Positions 27,821 through 40,085 of a stretch of DNA of 64,000 bases are shown here, in pieces. Each line of letters opens with the position of its first letter. Positions within the stretch are counted from its first letter, which is position 1. The position numbers were made by a program, and so were the translations under genes. Where the stretch lies: assembly GCF_943590815.1 (NCBI RefSeq), contig NZ_CALSBS010000010.1, positions 91,163 through 155,162 on the forward strand. The letters run 5' to 3'. The notes under the pieces were generated by a model, which saw nothing but the letters and a program-made list of their open reading frames with translations, did no database searches and was not told the origin of the DNA. The DNA is from Pseudocitrobacter vendiensis (lineage in GTDB: Bacteria; Pseudomonadota; Gammaproteobacteria; Enterobacterales; Enterobacteriaceae).

Positions 27821-28921
27821 ATGACGCATGTACAAGAGGCGGTAAAAACCCGCCATAAGGAGACTTCTCTCATTTTCCCGGTTATTGCACTGGCAATATT
27901 GTTCTTCTGGGGAAGTAGTCAATCATTGCCAGTTGTTGTCGGGATTAATATCCTGGCGCTTATCGGTATTCTCAGCAGCGCATTTAGTGTTGTTCGCCAC
28001 GCCGACGTGCTGGCGCATCGCCTCGGCGAACCCTACGGTTCGCTTATCTTAAGTCTTTCCGTGGTCATTCTGGAAGTGAGCCTGATTTCCGCACTGATGG
28101 CGACGGGCGATGCCGCCCCTACGCTGATGCGCGACACGCTCTACTCCATCATTATGATTGTGACCGGCGGCCTGGTAGGCTTCTCGCTATTGCTGGGTGG
28201 GCGCAAATTTGCGACGCAGTACGTCAATCTGTTCGGCATCAAACAGTATCTGATTGCCCTCTTCCCGCTGGCGATTATCGTACTGGTGTTCCCGATGGCG
28301 CTGCCTGAAGCGAATTTCACTATCGGTCAATCTCTGCTGGTGGCGCTGATTTCTGCCGCGATGTACGGCGTGTTTCTGCTGATTCAGACCAAAACGCACC
28401 AGAGCCTGTTTGTGTACGAACATGAAGACGATGGCGACGACGATGACCCGCACCACGGTAAACCGTCCGCTCACAGTAACGCCTGGCACGCTGCCTGGCT
28501 GATTGTGCATCTGATTGCCGTTATTGCGGTCACCAAGATGAACGCTAACCCGCTGGAGACGCTGCTCACCACAATGAATGCGCCTGTCGCATTTACCGGT
28601 TTCCTGGTGGCTCTGTTGATTCTCTCTCCTGAAGGCCTGGGTGCGCTGAAAGCGGTACTGAATAATCAGGTGCAGCGTGCGATGAACCTGTTCTTTGGTT
28701 CCGTGCTGGCCACCATTTCACTGACCGTTCCGGTCGTGACGCTGATCGCCTGGATGACGGGCAATGAACTGGTGTTTGGTCTCGGCGCGCCAGAAATGAT
28801 CGTGATGGTCGCCTCGTTGGTGCTGTGCCATATCTCGTTCTCCACAGGGCGTACCAATGTGCTGAACGGAGCCGCGCATCTGGCGCTGTTTGCCGCCTAT
28901 CTGATGACCATATTCGCCTGA
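27821..28921 (+). CDS. chaA: sodium-potassium/proton antiporter ChaA
   Basis: Inner-membrane CaCA-superfamily exchanger that expels Na+, K+ or Ca2+ at alkaline pH. It has 366 residues from the ATG at 27821, six bases after GGAG; an ATG at 27815 abuts GGAG directly and is unlikely. The two exchanger repeats are visible: EPYGSLILSLSVVILEVSLISALM and LILSPEGLGALKAVLNNQVQRAMNLFFGSVLATI. An acidic cytoplasmic loop (VYEHEDDGDDDDPHH) lies between them. The 262 bp upstream of it are AT-rich promoter DNA with no gene. Confidence 0.96.
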   Translation: MTHVQEAVKTRHKETSLIFPVIALAILFFWGSSQSLPVVVGINILALIGILSSAFSVVRHADVLAHRLGEPYGSLILSLSVVILEVSLISALMATGDAAPTLMRDTLYSIIMIVTGGLVGFSLLLGGRKFATQYVNLFGIKQYLIALFPLAIIVLVFPMALPEANFTIGQSLLVALISAAMYGVFLLIQTKTHQSLFVYEHEDDGDDDDPHHGKPSAHSNAWHAAWLIVHLIAVIAVTKMNANPLETLLTTMNAPVAFTGFLVALLILSPEGLGALKAVLNNQVQRAMNLFFGSVLATISLTVPVVTLIAWMTGNELVFGLGAPEMIVMVASLVLCHISFSTGRTNVLNGAAHLALFAAYLMTIFA

Positions 28922-29135
28922 TAAGCATGTCGGCAGCCGTAATTGCGACCATCAGCGAGAATGCGACCGAAACGGCTGCAAAAATGACGAAAGATCGGAA
29001 GACGTCACGCAGCGTCCGTATTTCGCCAGTGAAGAATATAAAGCAGGCGACGTAGAATCCGCACCAAGCCGGACTCTTCCGGTGAGGCGCAATGTTGCGG
29101 GGGCTTGATCCCCGGCGGCGTTGGTTGCTGGAAAG

Positions 29136-29202
29136 AGAAAACCCCCGCACGTTGTAAGGCGTAAACCTGACAACATTACGGGGGCTAATCTTGAACCCAG
29201 AC
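29136..29202 (-). ncRNA. rdl: Rdl antisense RNA
   Basis: The minus strand reads GTCTGGGTTCAAGATTAGCC…, ending …ACAACGTGCGGGGGTTTTCT. It matches the ~66-nt E. coli Rdl antitoxin RNAs almost base for base, including the terminal G/T-rich hairpin. It overlaps the leader of the Ldr mRNA and should block its translation. In the 327 bp between chaA and ldr (28922–29248) I see only this RNA and the Ldr leader. Confidence 0.85.
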
Positions 29203-29248
29203 AAGTCAAGAATAGCCGCGAAACGTTGTCATGACAATAGGCGGCTAT

Positions 29249-29341
29249 ATGACGCTCGTGCAGTTTAGCGTGATGTTCTGGCACGACCTGGCAGCCCCAA
29301 TTCTTGCGGGTATTATCACCGCAGCGATTGTTGGCTGGTAG
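29249..29341 (+). CDS. ldr: Ldr-family type I toxin, shortened by an internal stop
   Basis: Encodes 30 residues, MTLVQFSVMFWHDLAAPILA followed by GIITAAIVGW, then TAG. E. coli Ldr peptides have 35 residues and continue with WRNRK. Here CGT AAC AGG AAG TAA (29342–29356) still encodes RNRK and a stop directly after the TAG. A single TGG→TAG change therefore removed the basic tail. The peptide is a membrane helix that depolarises cells when over-expressed. The location between chaA and kdsA is the E. coli ldrABC site. Confidence 0.85.
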   Translation: MTLVQFSVMFWHDLAAPILAGIITAAIVGW

Positions 29342-29405
29342 CGTAACAGGAAGTAACGTGAAGGCGGGCGTCAGGCTGTCGTGATGACAACATGCGCCCG
29401 AAACA

Positions 29406-29437
29406 GGCCGCAGGGGTAATCGCCTGCGGCCTTTTTT
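29406..29437 (+). terminator. terminator of the ldr transcript
   Basis: GGCCGCAGG–GGTAATCG–CCTGCGGCC followed by six T. Confidence 0.9.
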
Positions 29438-29452
29438 GTTCGTGCCAGAAAC

Positions 29453-29481
29453 AAAAAAGCCTTACCGCACAACGGTAAGGC
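29453..29481 (-). terminator. terminator of the hemA–kdsA operon
   Basis: On the minus strand GCCTTACCG–TTGTG–CGGTAAGGC followed by six T, 26 bp after the kdsA stop. Confidence 0.9.
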
Positions 29482-29506
29482 TTCGATAAAATGCAGTACA
29501 GCGTGA

Positions 29507-30370
<864 letters not shown>

Positions 30371-30472
30371 TTATTAGGGTAAATACTCCAGTTATCTCGG
30401 GATGCGTCCAGGCAGTCCTGCCAATAATGACGTTACATAATTGCCCGCGAGTATAACCGGAATCCCTGGATT

Positions 30473-31282
30473 TTAGTGAAGGGTAATTTGTTTTTGCGCG
30501 ATAGTGTTTATCTGCGCGCGAATCATCTCGCTAATCGGATCTTCCGGGCACTGTTCGACGAAATAACTCAGGTCATTCAATGCAATATGCTCACATTCAA
30601 GTTGAGCATAGATAAGCCCGCGATCGCGAATTTCATACGGATCTTCCGGATTAAACTGCAACAGCGCTTCACTGGTACGCAGCGCCAGTTCCATCTGCTG
30701 CTCTTCCATTAATGCCGATTTCAGCGTATCCAAAAGTTTGCGGATCACTTCTGCGTTATCGGCTTCATCGAGATCTTCATTAAACAGTTCAGCCATTGGG
30801 CTGATATTGCCTTTCAGCCACACTTCCAGCGTGTGTTCATCCAGCGTATCGCCGTTAAACGGATTGATGAGCCATAACTCTTCGTTGTCGACATCCGCCC
30901 GCAGCAGCAGCTGCGTCGGGAAAATCACCGGTACCACGGGAATGGAAAGGCGCTCGGCGAGCCAAAGCATAATTGCGCCAAGCGAGACGGCGCTGCCCTG
31001 GCGATTTTTCAATACTTGATCCAGCCATAGCGCGTCCGAAAGACGGTACACGCCTTTGGAATCGCTGAAATGCCATTCGTGGTAGAAGAGTTCAATCAAG
31101 CGCTCCATCTGCCGGGTCAGCGTCCAGGAAGGGCTGATCTCCTCCTGCGCCAGCGCCAGCAGGCACTCCAGTTGCTCATTTACGCGCTGTGTCGGGAAAT
31201 CATCACGGATTAACTCTGACACCAGGACCATGCCTTCGCACAGCGGCGCTTTATTAAATTCAAAATCAGCCAATGACTTCAT
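30473..31282 (-). CDS. ychA: SirB1/YchA transglutaminase-like and TPR protein
   Basis: 269 residues, as in E. coli YchA (SirB1). It has a degenerate transglutaminase-like core (SDALWLDQVLKNRQGSAVSLGAIMLWLAERLSIPV) and a C-terminal TPR-like helical part (QMELALRTSEALLQFNPEDPYEIRDRGLIYAQL). No enzymatic activity is established. It was named from a Salmonella invasion-gene screen. It starts three bases after the ychQ stop. Confidence 0.93.
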   Translation of the reverse strand: MKSLADFEFNKAPLCEGMVLVSELIRDDFPTQRVNEQLECLLALAQEEISPSWTLTRQMERLIELFYHEWHFSDSKGVYRLSDALWLDQVLKNRQGSAVSLGAIMLWLAERLSIPVVPVIFPTQLLLRADVDNEELWLINPFNGDTLDEHTLEVWLKGNISPMAELFNEDLDEADNAEVIRKLLDTLKSALMEEQQMELALRTSEALLQFNPEDPYEIRDRGLIYAQLECEHIALNDLSYFVEQCPEDPISEMIRAQINTIAQKQITLH

Positions 31283-31285
31283 ACC

Positions 31286-31678
31286 TTACCCCAACAACGG
31301 AACTTTAGTGATGGCGAGTTTAACGATGATGCACAACACCACCAGCCCCAGTAGAAAGGCAATAAAGCCTCGCTGCTGACTGCGCGGACAGCGACGTCCG
31401 AGCGCAACAAAACCCAAAACGATGTAGATGATAACGCCAAACAGTTTCTCCGTCAGCCACGTACCTTGTGGGGTGAATGGATAAACATGGGCCATTACCA
31501 TCAGCGTGATACCGCTCAGCAGCAGCACGCTATCAATAGTGTGCGGTAATATACGCACCCAACGCAATTTCAGACGTGAATCATTGTTCCACGTCCACCA
31601 GTAGCGTAGCGCAAATAGTGCGACCGAAAAGATAGCACTGACGACGTGTATCGGCAGAATAACGCTAAACAGGCTCAT
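31286..31678 (-). CDS. ychQ: SirB2-family membrane protein YchQ
   Basis: 130 residues with four predicted membrane helices (LPIHVVSAIFSVALFALRYWW; TIDSVLLLSGITLMVMAHVYP; LFGVIIYIVLGFVALGR; FIAFLLGLVVLCIIVKLAIT). SirB family, function unknown. The start overlaps the prmC stop by four bases, so it is part of the prmC–ychQ–ychA–kdsA transcription unit. Confidence 0.93.
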   Translation of the reverse strand: MSLFSVILPIHVVSAIFSVALFALRYWWTWNNDSRLKLRWVRILPHTIDSVLLLSGITLMVMAHVYPFTPQGTWLTEKLFGVIIYIVLGFVALGRRCPRSQQRGFIAFLLGLVVLCIIVKLAITKVPLLG

Positions 31679-32517
31679 TGCGCGGCTCCTGGCCAGATGG
31701 CAAGCGTCAGACGATCGTTTCCACCGTAATCCTTGCAGGTTTGCGCCTGAAGATAACCTGCGTCGGTAAACAGGTGACGTACCGCGTCACCCTGCGTCCA
31801 ACCATGTTCCAGTAGCATGATGCCACCCGGCAACAACGCCTGTCGGCCTTCACGGATAATATGCGCGAGATCGGCAAGCCCTTCATTGGCGGCAACCAAC
31901 GCCGTTTTTGGTTCGAAGCGGACATCGCCCTGAGAGAGATGCGGATCCTGTTCATCAATATAGGGAGGATTACTGACGATCATGGCGAACTGTCGCCCGG
32001 CCAGTGCGCTGAACCAATCACTTTGCAGAAAGGTAGCGTTGTCTATGCCCAGCGTTTGCGCGTTCTGCTGCGCCAGGGCGACGGCATCGGCGATAAAATC
32101 GACAGCCGTCACACGGCAATCCGGTCTTTCACTGGCGATGGCCAGTGCTATCGCGCCAGTGCCGGTGCCTAAATCGAGGATCTCACAGGGTTCTCCAGGC
32201 AAGCGAGCTAACGCCTGCTCGACCAGACATTCGGTGTCCGGGCGAGGAATCAGGGTGACGGGAGACACCGCCAGCGGCAGCGACCAGAATTCGCGCATAC
32301 CCACTAAATGCGCGATCGGTTCACCGCGCTCGCGGCGCGTCAGCAGCGCATCAAGGGGCGCCAGTTCGGCGGGCGTTAATACTGTTTCGTCAAACGCCAT
32401 GATAAACGTTCGCGTTTTGCCGGTGACGTGCCCGAGCAGGATCTCGGCATCACGGCGCGGGCTTTCGCTCTCCCGCAGCCGTGCAATTGCCTGTTTCAGC
32501 CACTGTTGGTAACTCAT
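31675..32517 (-). CDS. prmC: peptide chain release factor glutamine methyltransferase PrmC
   Basis: Methylates the Gln of the GGQ motif in RF1 and RF2 using SAM. It has about 280 residues. The N-terminal helical RF-binding domain is followed by a Rossmann methyltransferase with EILDLGTGTGAIALAIASE and the catalytic NPPY motif (MIVSNPPYIDEQDPHL). ATGATG allows starts at 32520 or 32517; AGGA spacing favours 32517. It follows prfA, its own substrate gene, by a few bases. Confidence 0.96.
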   Translation of the reverse strand: MSYQQWLKQAIARLRESESPRRDAEILLGHVTGKTRTFIMAFDETVLTPAELAPLDALLTRRERGEPIAHLVGMREFWSLPLAVSPVTLIPRPDTECLVEQALARLPGEPCEILDLGTGTGAIALAIASERPDCRVTAVDFIADAVALAQQNAQTLGIDNATFLQSDWFSALAGRQFAMIVSNPPYIDEQDPHLSQGDVRFEPKTALVAANEGLADLAHIIREGRQALLPGGIMLLEHGWTQGDAVRHLFTDAGYLQAQTCKDYGGNDRLTLAIWPGAAQ

Positions 32518-32522
32518 CATTC

Positions 32523-33599
32523 CTAGTCAGATAGCGCCGCAAGCTGGTCAGCCTGATATTCCTGAACGATAGGTTCGATCAGCATGTCCAGTTTGCCTTC
32601 CATCACTTCATCCAGACGGTAGAGCGTCAGGTTAATACGGTGATCGGTCACGCGCCCCTGCGGGAAGTTATAGGTACGGTTACGGTCGCTACGATCGCCC
32701 GTACCCAGCAGGTTACGACGCGTGGACGCTTCCGCCTGCTGGCGTTTGGCCATTTCAGCGGCACGAATACGCGAACCCAGCACGGACAGCGCTTTGGCTT
32801 TGTTTTTGTGCTGCGAACGTTCGTCCTGACACTCCACCACAATACCGGTTGGCAAGTGGGTAATACGGATTGCCGAGTCGGTGGTGTTAACGTGCTGACC
32901 GCCCGCGCCTGAGGAACGGAAAGTATCGATACGCAGCTCTGACGGGTTGATATCGGGCAGCTCGGCTTCCGGTAGCTCCGGCATCACCGCAACGGTACAC
33001 GCCGAAGTGTGGATACGCCCTTGCGATTCCGTTGCCGGAACACGCTGCACGCGGTGCCCGCCAGATTCAAATTTCAGACGGCCATACACGCCTTCGCCGC
33101 TGATTTTGGCGATCACTTCTTTAAATCCGCCATGCTCGCCTTCGTTGGCGCTCATGATTTCCACACGCCAGCGGCGCGCTTCTGCATAGCGGCTGTACAT
33201 CCGGAAGAGATCACCCGCAAACAGCGCAGCTTCGTCGCCGCCGGTACCGGCACGCACTTCAACATAGGCGTTACGTTCGTCATCCGGGTCGCGCGGCAGC
33301 AGCAGAACCTGAAGCTGTTGTTCCAGCTCCTCTTCCCGCGCTTTGGCGTCCTGTAATTCTTCCTGCGCCATTTCGCGCATTTCCGGGTCGTCCAGCATCA
33401 TCTGGGCGGTTTCAATATCGTCCTGAACCTGACGCCAGTCAGTAAAACAGCGTGAAACGTCGCTCAGTTGCGCATACTCACGCGACAGCGCCCGGAATCG
33501 CTCCTGATCGGCGATAGTCTCCGCATCGCCCAGCAGCGCCTGAACTTCTTCATGGCGCTCGTACAGAGCTTCCAGTTTGGCAACAATAGAAGGCTTCAT
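32523..33599 (-). CDS. prfA: peptide chain release factor 1
   Basis: Terminates translation at UAA and UAG. It has 358 residues, two shorter than E. coli because the C-terminus stops at LAALSD. The stop-codon recognition tripeptide P-A-T is in [20 protein letters not shown]. The peptidyl-hydrolysis GGQ is in [19 protein letters not shown], and its Gln is methylated by PrmC encoded next. It is co-transcribed with hemA, 35 bp upstream. Confidence 0.98.
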   Translation of the reverse strand: MKPSIVAKLEALYERHEEVQALLGDAETIADQERFRALSREYAQLSDVSRCFTDWRQVQDDIETAQMMLDDPEMREMAQEELQDAKAREEELEQQLQVLLLPRDPDDERNAYVEVRAGTGGDEAALFAGDLFRMYSRYAEARRWRVEIMSANEGEHGGFKEVIAKISGEGVYGRLKFESGGHRVQRVPATESQGRIHTSACTVAVMPELPEAELPDINPSELRIDTFRSSGAGGQHVNTTDSAIRITHLPTGIVVECQDERSQHKNKAKALSVLGSRIRAAEMAKRQQAEASTRRNLLGTGDRSDRNRTYNFPQGRVTDHRINLTLYRLDEVMEGKLDMLIEPIVQEYQADQLAALSD

Positions 33600-33634
33600 T
33601 GGCGTAAATGCACCTTGTAATAAAAAGAGTTGTG

Positions 33635-34891
33635 CTACTCCAGCCCGAGGCTGTTGCGCAGAATATGCAGGCGTTCATCATCCCCGTCACGGGCGGCCTG
33701 CTGAAGAGATTTGGTTGGGGCGTGGATCAGGCGGTTGGTCAGCTTACGCGACAGGTCCTGCAAAATAGCCTGGGCGTCGCCGCCCTGCTCCAGCGCAGCG
33801 AGCGCTTTTGCGGTGAGCTCTTCACGCGCCATTTCGGCCTGTGAACGGTATTCGCGAATGACATCGCTGGCGCTTTGCGCGCGCAGCCAGGCCATAAATT
33901 CGCTGGTTTCCTGCTCAACAATGGTTTCAGCCTGCACCGCAGCGGCTTTGCGCTGGGCAAGGTTGTGCTGAATGATGTTTTGCAAATCATCCACGCTGTA
34001 CAGATAGGCGTTCGCCAGTTTGCCCACTTCGGGCTCGACGTCACGCGGTACGGCGATATCCACCAGCAGCATTGGCTGATTACGGCGGGCTTTTAATGCA
34101 CGCTCGACCATCCCTTTACCGATAATCGGCAGCGGGCTGGCGGTAGAACTGATGATGATATCCGCGTCTTTTAAGCGCTCATCGACGTCGCTTAAAGCAA
34201 TCACTTCCGCGCCCACTTCCTGCGCCAGTACCTGCGCACGTTCGCGGGTACGGTTAGCAATCAGCATTTTCTTGACGTGATGTTCACGCAGATGACGCGC
34301 CACCAGTTCAATGGTTTCGCCTGCGCCAACCAGCAACACGGTAACGGTAGAAAGTGATTCAAAAATCTGTCGCGCCAGTGTACAGGCCGCAAATGCCACA
34401 GACACCGCACTGGCGCCGATATCGGTTTCGGTGCGCACCCGTTTGGCGACCGAGAACGATTTCTGGAACATGCGCTCCAGTTCGCTGGCATGCAGATGCC
34501 CCTGCGCGGAATCCGCGAAAGCTTTCTTAACCTGTCCGAGAATTTGCGGCTCGCCCAGCACCAGCGAATCGAGGCCGCTGGCCACGCGCATCAGGTGGCT
34601 GACGGCATCATTATCCTGATGCCAGTACAGGCTTTCACGTAGCTCGGTTTCGTTCAACTGATGGTAGTCGCATAACCAGCGCACGATGGCGTCGTGTAGG
34701 TTGTCCTGCTCTTCCACACTCAGATATAGCTCGGTGCGGTTACAGGTCGACAACACCACGCCCCCCTGCACCATTGGCTGAGCCAGCAGGCTCTGCAGCG
34801 CCTGGTCAAGCGTATCCGGCGAAAACGAAACACGTTCTCGCAGCGCTACCGGAGCTGTTTTGTGGTTGATGCCAAGCGCTAAAAGGGTCAT
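33635..34891 (-). CDS. hemA: glutamyl-tRNA reductase HemA
   Basis: First committed step of haem synthesis: reduces glutamyl-tRNA(Glu) to glutamate-1-semialdehyde with NADPH. It has 418 residues, as in E. coli. Catalytic Cys50 is in [12 protein letters not shown], the NADPH-binding [17 protein letters not shown] is near residue 185, and a C-terminal dimerisation helix follows. The N-terminus [13 protein letters not shown] is the region that confers haem-regulated proteolysis in enteric bacteria. Divergent from lolB across 233 bp. Confidence 0.98.
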   Translation of the reverse strand: MTLLALGINHKTAPVALRERVSFSPDTLDQALQSLLAQPMVQGGVVLSTCNRTELYLSVEEQDNLHDAIVRWLCDYHQLNETELRESLYWHQDNDAVSHLMRVASGLDSLVLGEPQILGQVKKAFADSAQGHLHASELERMFQKSFSVAKRVRTETDIGASAVSVAFAACTLARQIFESLSTVTVLLVGAGETIELVARHLREHHVKKMLIANRTRERAQVLAQEVGAEVIALSDVDERLKDADIIISSTASPLPIIGKGMVERALKARRNQPMLLVDIAVPRDVEPEVGKLANAYLYSVDDLQNIIQHNLAQRKAAAVQAETIVEQETSEFMAWLRAQSASDVIREYRSQAEMAREELTAKALAALEQGGDAQAILQDLSRKLTNRLIHAPTKSLQQAARDGDDERLHILRNSLGLE

Positions 34892-35124
34892 GTTGCGGGA
34901 GTAGTACCAGCGTTGATAAGGTTAGTCTGAGCGCATCATACAGGATGCGCGAGATCAATAAAAGAGACGCTCCCCTTTTGGGGTAGTGCCATCGCTCACC
35001 TTGTGAACAAACGGTTAGCCAAGATAATTTAATGATTTAAGACAACTTGAGCGTAGACGCTGCTTCGCCGCGACGCTAGCATTAAGGGTTATAACTGCTA
35101 CCTATCGCAAGGATTGTCATTATC

Positions 35125-35745
35125 ATGACCCTGTCTGACTTTCGCCTGATTCGTCTGCTGCCGCTGGCAAGCCTCGTTCTAACCGCCTGTGTGACCACGA
35201 CACCACAAGGCCCGGGGAAAAGCCCGGACTCGCCTCAGTGGCGTGAGCATCAGCAGGAAATTCGCAAGCTGAACCAGTATCAAACCCGCGGCGCATTCGC
35301 CTATCTCTCTGATGAACAAAAAGTTTATGCACGCTTCTTCTGGCAGCAGACCGGTCAGGATCATTACCGACTGCTGCTGACTAACCCGCTGGGCAGTACC
35401 GAACTGTCGCTCACCGCGCAGCCAGGCTCGGCGCAGTTAGTCGATAACCAGGGCAAAACCTACACCGACGTGGACGGCGAAGAGATGATTGGCAAGCTCA
35501 CCGGTATGCCGATTCCGCTTAACAGCCTGCGTCAGTGGATTTTAGGCCTGCCAGGCGACGCGACCGATTACAAACTTGACGACCAGTATCGCCTGCGCGA
35601 AGTGAATTACACGCAAAACGGCAAAACCTGGAAAGTGGTGTACGGCGGCTATAACGACCAGAAACCGGCGCTGCCTGCGAATATGGAATTGACCGAAGGT
35701 TCCCAGCGCATCAAGCTGAAAATGGATAACTGGATCGTGAAATGA
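35125..35745 (+). CDS. lolB: outer membrane lipoprotein receptor LolB
   Basis: Accepts lipoproteins from LolA and inserts them into the outer membrane. It has 206 residues. The lipobox is LVLTAC with Cys22 followed by Val, which avoids the Asp+2 retention signal. The mature part is the LolA/LolB beta-barrel fold ([52 protein letters not shown]). It overlaps ispE by four bases, forming the conserved lolB–ispE–prs order. Confidence 0.97.
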   Translation: MTLSDFRLIRLLPLASLVLTACVTTTPQGPGKSPDSPQWREHQQEIRKLNQYQTRGAFAYLSDEQKVYARFFWQQTGQDHYRLLLTNPLGSTELSLTAQPGSAQLVDNQGKTYTDVDGEEMIGKLTGMPIPLNSLRQWILGLPGDATDYKLDDQYRLREVNYTQNGKTWKVVYGGYNDQKPALPANMELTEGSQRIKLKMDNWIVK

Positions 35746-36593
35746 TGACCCGTTGGCCCTCTCCCGCAAAGCTGAACCTGTTCTTATATATCACCGGGCA
35801 ACGCGCTGACGGTTATCATGAGTTGCAGACCCTGTTTCAGTTTCTTGACTACGGCGATACGTTAACCATCGAACCGCGTCAGGATGGGCAACTACGCCTG
35901 TTAACGCCGCTTGAGGGCGTGCCGGACGAAGAGAATTTGATTGTACGTGCCGCGCGTCTGCTGATGAAAGCGGCGGCGCAAACGCAGCGCCTGCCAAAAG
36001 GCAGCGGCGCCGACATCAGTATCGAAAAGCGGCTGCCGATGGGCGGTGGCCTGGGCGGTGGTTCGTCTAACGCCGCTACGGTACTGGTCGCCCTGAATCA
36101 GCTCTGGCAGTGTGGTTTATCGGAAGATGAGCTGGCAGCGATTGGCTTAACGCTGGGCGCCGATGTGCCGGTCTTCGTTCGCGGCCACGCCGCCTTTGCC
36201 GAAGGCGTTGGCGAGCAGCTCACGCCGATAAATGTGGCTGAAAAATGGTACCTGGTGGTTCATCCTGGCGTCAGCATTCCCACGCCGGTGATTTTTAACG
36301 ATCCTGACTTGCCCCGAAATACGCCAAAAAGGTCAATAGACACGTTATTAAAATGTGAATTTGGCAATGATTGCGAGGTTATCGCAAGAAAACGTTTTCG
36401 CGAGGTTGATGAGGTGCTTTCCTGGCTGTTAGAATACGCGCCGTCGCGCCTGACTGGCACAGGGGCCTGTGTTTTTGCTGAATTTGACACAGAACTCGCT
36501 GCTCGTCAGGTGCTGGAGCAAGCCCCGGAATGGTTTAATGGCTTTGTGGCTAAGGGTGTAAACCTCTCTCCACTCCATCAATCCATGCTTTAG
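35742..36593 (+). CDS. ispE: 4-diphosphocytidyl-2-C-methyl-D-erythritol kinase IspE
   Basis: GHMP kinase of the non-mevalonate isoprenoid pathway; phosphorylates CDP-ME with ATP. It has 283 residues. N-terminal [24 protein letters not shown] and the ATP-binding glycine loop [17 protein letters not shown] (about 95–110) are diagnostic. The C-terminal motif is [20 protein letters not shown] at 35742/35745 overlaps the lolB stop; the first gives the E. coli length. Confidence 0.97.
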   Translation: MMTRWPSPAKLNLFLYITGQRADGYHELQTLFQFLDYGDTLTIEPRQDGQLRLLTPLEGVPDEENLIVRAARLLMKAAAQTQRLPKGSGADISIEKRLPMGGGLGGGSSNAATVLVALNQLWQCGLSEDELAAIGLTLGADVPVFVRGHAAFAEGVGEQLTPINVAEKWYLVVHPGVSIPTPVIFNDPDLPRNTPKRSIDTLLKCEFGNDCEVIARKRFREVDEVLSWLLEYAPSRLTGTGACVFAEFDTELAARQVLEQAPEWFNGFVAKGVNLSPLHQSML

Positions 36594-36679
36594 CCGGGCA
36601 AGCTGAGTTTCGGTGACAACGTCACCCTGTTCCAGACGTTGCATCGCGCTCTTTAATACACCGCCTGGGAAGAATATAG

Positions 36680-37690
<1,011 letters not shown>

Positions 37691-37703
37691 TCGAGCCTGG
37701 TTA

Positions 37704-37729
37704 AAAAACCCGCTGCGGCGGGTTTTTTT
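37704..37729 (+). terminator. prs terminator
   Basis: AAAAAACCCGC–TGCG–GCGGGTTTTTTT, 14 bp after the prs stop. Confidence 0.9.
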
Positions 37730-37814
37730 GTCTATAGTAACTATTTGTATGACCTATGCCTCCTTCACCTGCCATTCACATGACAGATGATGCGCTCACG
37801 GATGAAACATTATT

Positions 37815-39497
37815 GTGAATAAGATCTTCTCCTCACAGGTGATGCCTTTCCGCGCTCTCATCGACGCGTGCTGGAAAGAGAAGTACACCGTATCCCGCTT
37901 TACTCGCGACGTTATCGCCGGGATCACTGTCGGTATTATTGCTATCCCGCTGGCGATGGCGCTGGCGATCGGCAGCGGCGTCGCTCCGCAGTATGGTCTG
38001 TATACGTCTGCCGTTGCGGGGATTGTTATCGCCCTGACCGGGGGCTCACGCTTTAGCGTCTCCGGGCCGACGGCCGCCTTTGTCGTCATTCTTTACCCTG
38101 TATCACAACAGTTTGGCCTTGCCGGGTTGCTGGTCGCCACGTTGATGTCCGGGGTATTTTTGATTCTTTTTGGCCTTGCGCGTTTTGGCCGCTTAATTGA
38201 ATACATTCCCCTCTCCGTCACGCTGGGCTTTACCTCCGGTATTGGTATCACCATCGGGACGATGCAGATTAAAGACTTCCTTGGCCTGCAACTGACGCAC
38301 GTGCCGGAACATTATCTGCAAAAAGTCGGGGCGCTGGTGATGGCGCTGCCGACCATCAATATGGGCGATGCTGCGATTGGTATCGTCACCCTCGGCACGC
38401 TTATTTTCTGGCCTCGCCTTGGCATTCGCCTGCCGGGTCACCTGCCCGCGCTGATTGCAGGCTGCGTGGTGATGTTTATTGTTAATATGCTGGGCGGCCA
38501 CGTCGCCACCATTGGCTCTCAGTTCCACTACGTGCTGGCGGACGGCTCGCAGGGTAACGGTATTCCGCAACTGCTACCGCAACTGGTGCTGCCATGGGAT
38601 ATGCCGGGCTCCGACTTCACACTGAGCTGGGCATCGCTGCGCGCTCTGCTACCCGCCGCGTTCTCCATGGCTATGTTAGGAGCAATTGAATCGCTGCTCT
38701 GCGCCGTGGTGCTGGACGGCATGACCGGCACCAAACACAAAGCCAACAGTGAGCTGATTGGTCAGGGTCTGGGAAATATTGCCGCGCCGTTCTTTGGTGG
38801 CATCACCGCGACCGCCGCCATTGCCCGTTCCGCCGCCAACGTGCGTGCCGGGGCGACTTCACCGGTTTCTGCGGTCATCCACGCGGTCCTGGTTATTCTG
38901 GCGCTGCTGATCCTCGCGCCACTGCTCTCCTGGCTGCCGCTTTCGGCAATGGCCGCACTGCTGCTGATGGTGGCCTGGAACATGAGTGAAGCGCATAAAG
39001 TGGTTAACCTGCTTCGCCGCGCGCCGAAAGATGACATCATCGTGATGCTTATCTGTATGTCGCTAACGGTACTGTTCGATATGGTTATCGCCATTAGCGT
39101 GGGGATTGTACTCGCATCGCTGCTGTTTATGCGCCGTATCGCGCAAATGACCCGCCTGTCACCGGTCAATGTGGATGTACCGGATGACGTGCTGGTGCTA
39201 CGCGTGATTGGCCCGCTGTTCTTTGCCGCTGCCGAAAATCTGTTTACTGACCTTGAATCACGTATCGAAGGCAAGCGTATCGTAGTGCTGAAGTGGGATG
39301 CCGTACCGGTGCTCGATGCAGGTGGGCTGGATGCGTTCCAGCGATTTGTGAGTAAGCTACCGGAAGGATGTGAACTGCGAGTGTCAAATATGGAATTCCA
39401 GCCGCTGCGCACGATGGCACGCGCCGGAATTAAACCGATTCCGGGCCGCCTGACCTTCTTCCCGAATAAAGAAGCGGCGCTGGACGATATCAAATAG
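37815..39497 (+). CDS. dauA: C4-dicarboxylate transporter DauA (SulP family)
   Basis: Inner-membrane SulP/SLC26 transporter; in E. coli DauA takes up succinate at acidic pH. It has 560 residues starting with GTG at 37815. The membrane domain has about 14 segments ([34 protein letters not shown] is the SulP signature). The C-terminal STAS domain runs from about residue 440 ([36 protein letters not shown]). Formerly ychM. Confidence 0.96.
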   Translation: MNKIFSSQVMPFRALIDACWKEKYTVSRFTRDVIAGITVGIIAIPLAMALAIGSGVAPQYGLYTSAVAGIVIALTGGSRFSVSGPTAAFVVILYPVSQQFGLAGLLVATLMSGVFLILFGLARFGRLIEYIPLSVTLGFTSGIGITIGTMQIKDFLGLQLTHVPEHYLQKVGALVMALPTINMGDAAIGIVTLGTLIFWPRLGIRLPGHLPALIAGCVVMFIVNMLGGHVATIGSQFHYVLADGSQGNGIPQLLPQLVLPWDMPGSDFTLSWASLRALLPAAFSMAMLGAIESLLCAVVLDGMTGTKHKANSELIGQGLGNIAAPFFGGITATAAIARSAANVRAGATSPVSAVIHAVLVILALLILAPLLSWLPLSAMAALLLMVAWNMSEAHKVVNLLRRAPKDDIIVMLICMSLTVLFDMVIAISVGIVLASLLFMRRIAQMTRLSPVNVDVPDDVLVLRVIGPLFFAAAENLFTDLESRIEGKRIVVLKWDAVPVLDAGGLDAFQRFVSKLPEGCELRVSNMEFQPLRTMARAGIKPIPGRLTFFPNKEAALDDIK

Positions 39498-39502
39498 CAA
39501 AA

Positions 39503-39527
39503 TGGCTCCTGCGGGAGCCATTTTTTT
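39503..39527. terminator. terminator between dauA and ychH
   Basis: AAAATGGCTCC–TGC–GGGAGCCATTTTTTT. A/T tracts on both sides let it serve dauA (plus) and ychH (minus). Confidence 0.88.
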
Positions 39528-39536
39528 CGTCAGATA

Positions 39537-39812
39537 TCAGTGACTGGTGCGTTTGTCCCGGCGACAACGTTTATCATAGTGGCGTACCCACCAGTATTTG
39601 TCGCAGACCTGTTCGTGTCCCCCGACACGCGCCCCGGCAAGCCAGAGGATTGCGCCAATAAAGATGCTTAAGACAGCACCGTGCGCGAAAAACTGTGGCA
39701 AATTGAACTGTGGCAACTGGTTTAAAATAGAATAGCCGACGCCGACCACCATTACGACCAGGCCCAGACCCATGAGCACATTACCGAGTAACGAAGCGTT
39801 TTTACGTTTCAT
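39537..39812 (-). CDS. ychH: stress-related inner membrane protein YchH
   Basis: 91-residue DUF2583 protein with two membrane helices (VLMGLGLVVMVVGVGYSILNQL and HGAVLSIFIGAILWLAGARV) and a basic Cys-containing tail (CDKYWWVRHYDKRCRRDKR). E. coli YchH is linked to stress and biofilm responses; the biochemical role is unknown. It is divergent from pth. A weak CRP-like stretch (TGTGCGATGGCGATCGCA) is at about 39892–39909. Confidence 0.94.
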   Translation of the reverse strand: MKRKNASLLGNVLMGLGLVVMVVGVGYSILNQLPQFNLPQFFAHGAVLSIFIGAILWLAGARVGGHEQVCDKYWWVRHYDKRCRRDKRTSH

Positions 39813-40085
39813 ATGTCACCTCCGAGCTTTTGGGCTTAAGGGAAATATCCCTTCTCCTTGTGTGTAAAGTATAGACACCACTTTTGGCAATTTGTGCGAT
39901 GGCGATCGCAATTACGAACATTAACGCAACAAAACTTTACATTTAAGTTACTGAATTACATCAAGTCCAAATGGTCACTCGAATGAACTATTCGGTTTTT
40001 GCCCCTTTGGGCGCTTATTTTTGTCAAGTGCGCGATCACCACGTAAACTACGCGCCAGAAATACGACCTGTTCAGGAATAATAAC

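Noticed and set aside
28930..29110. Minus-strand hydrophobic peptide (RSFVIFAAVSVAFSLMVAI) between chaA and ldr
   Set aside because: No ATG, GTG or TTG precedes it in frame and the frame runs on into antisense chaA, so no small protein can be supported.
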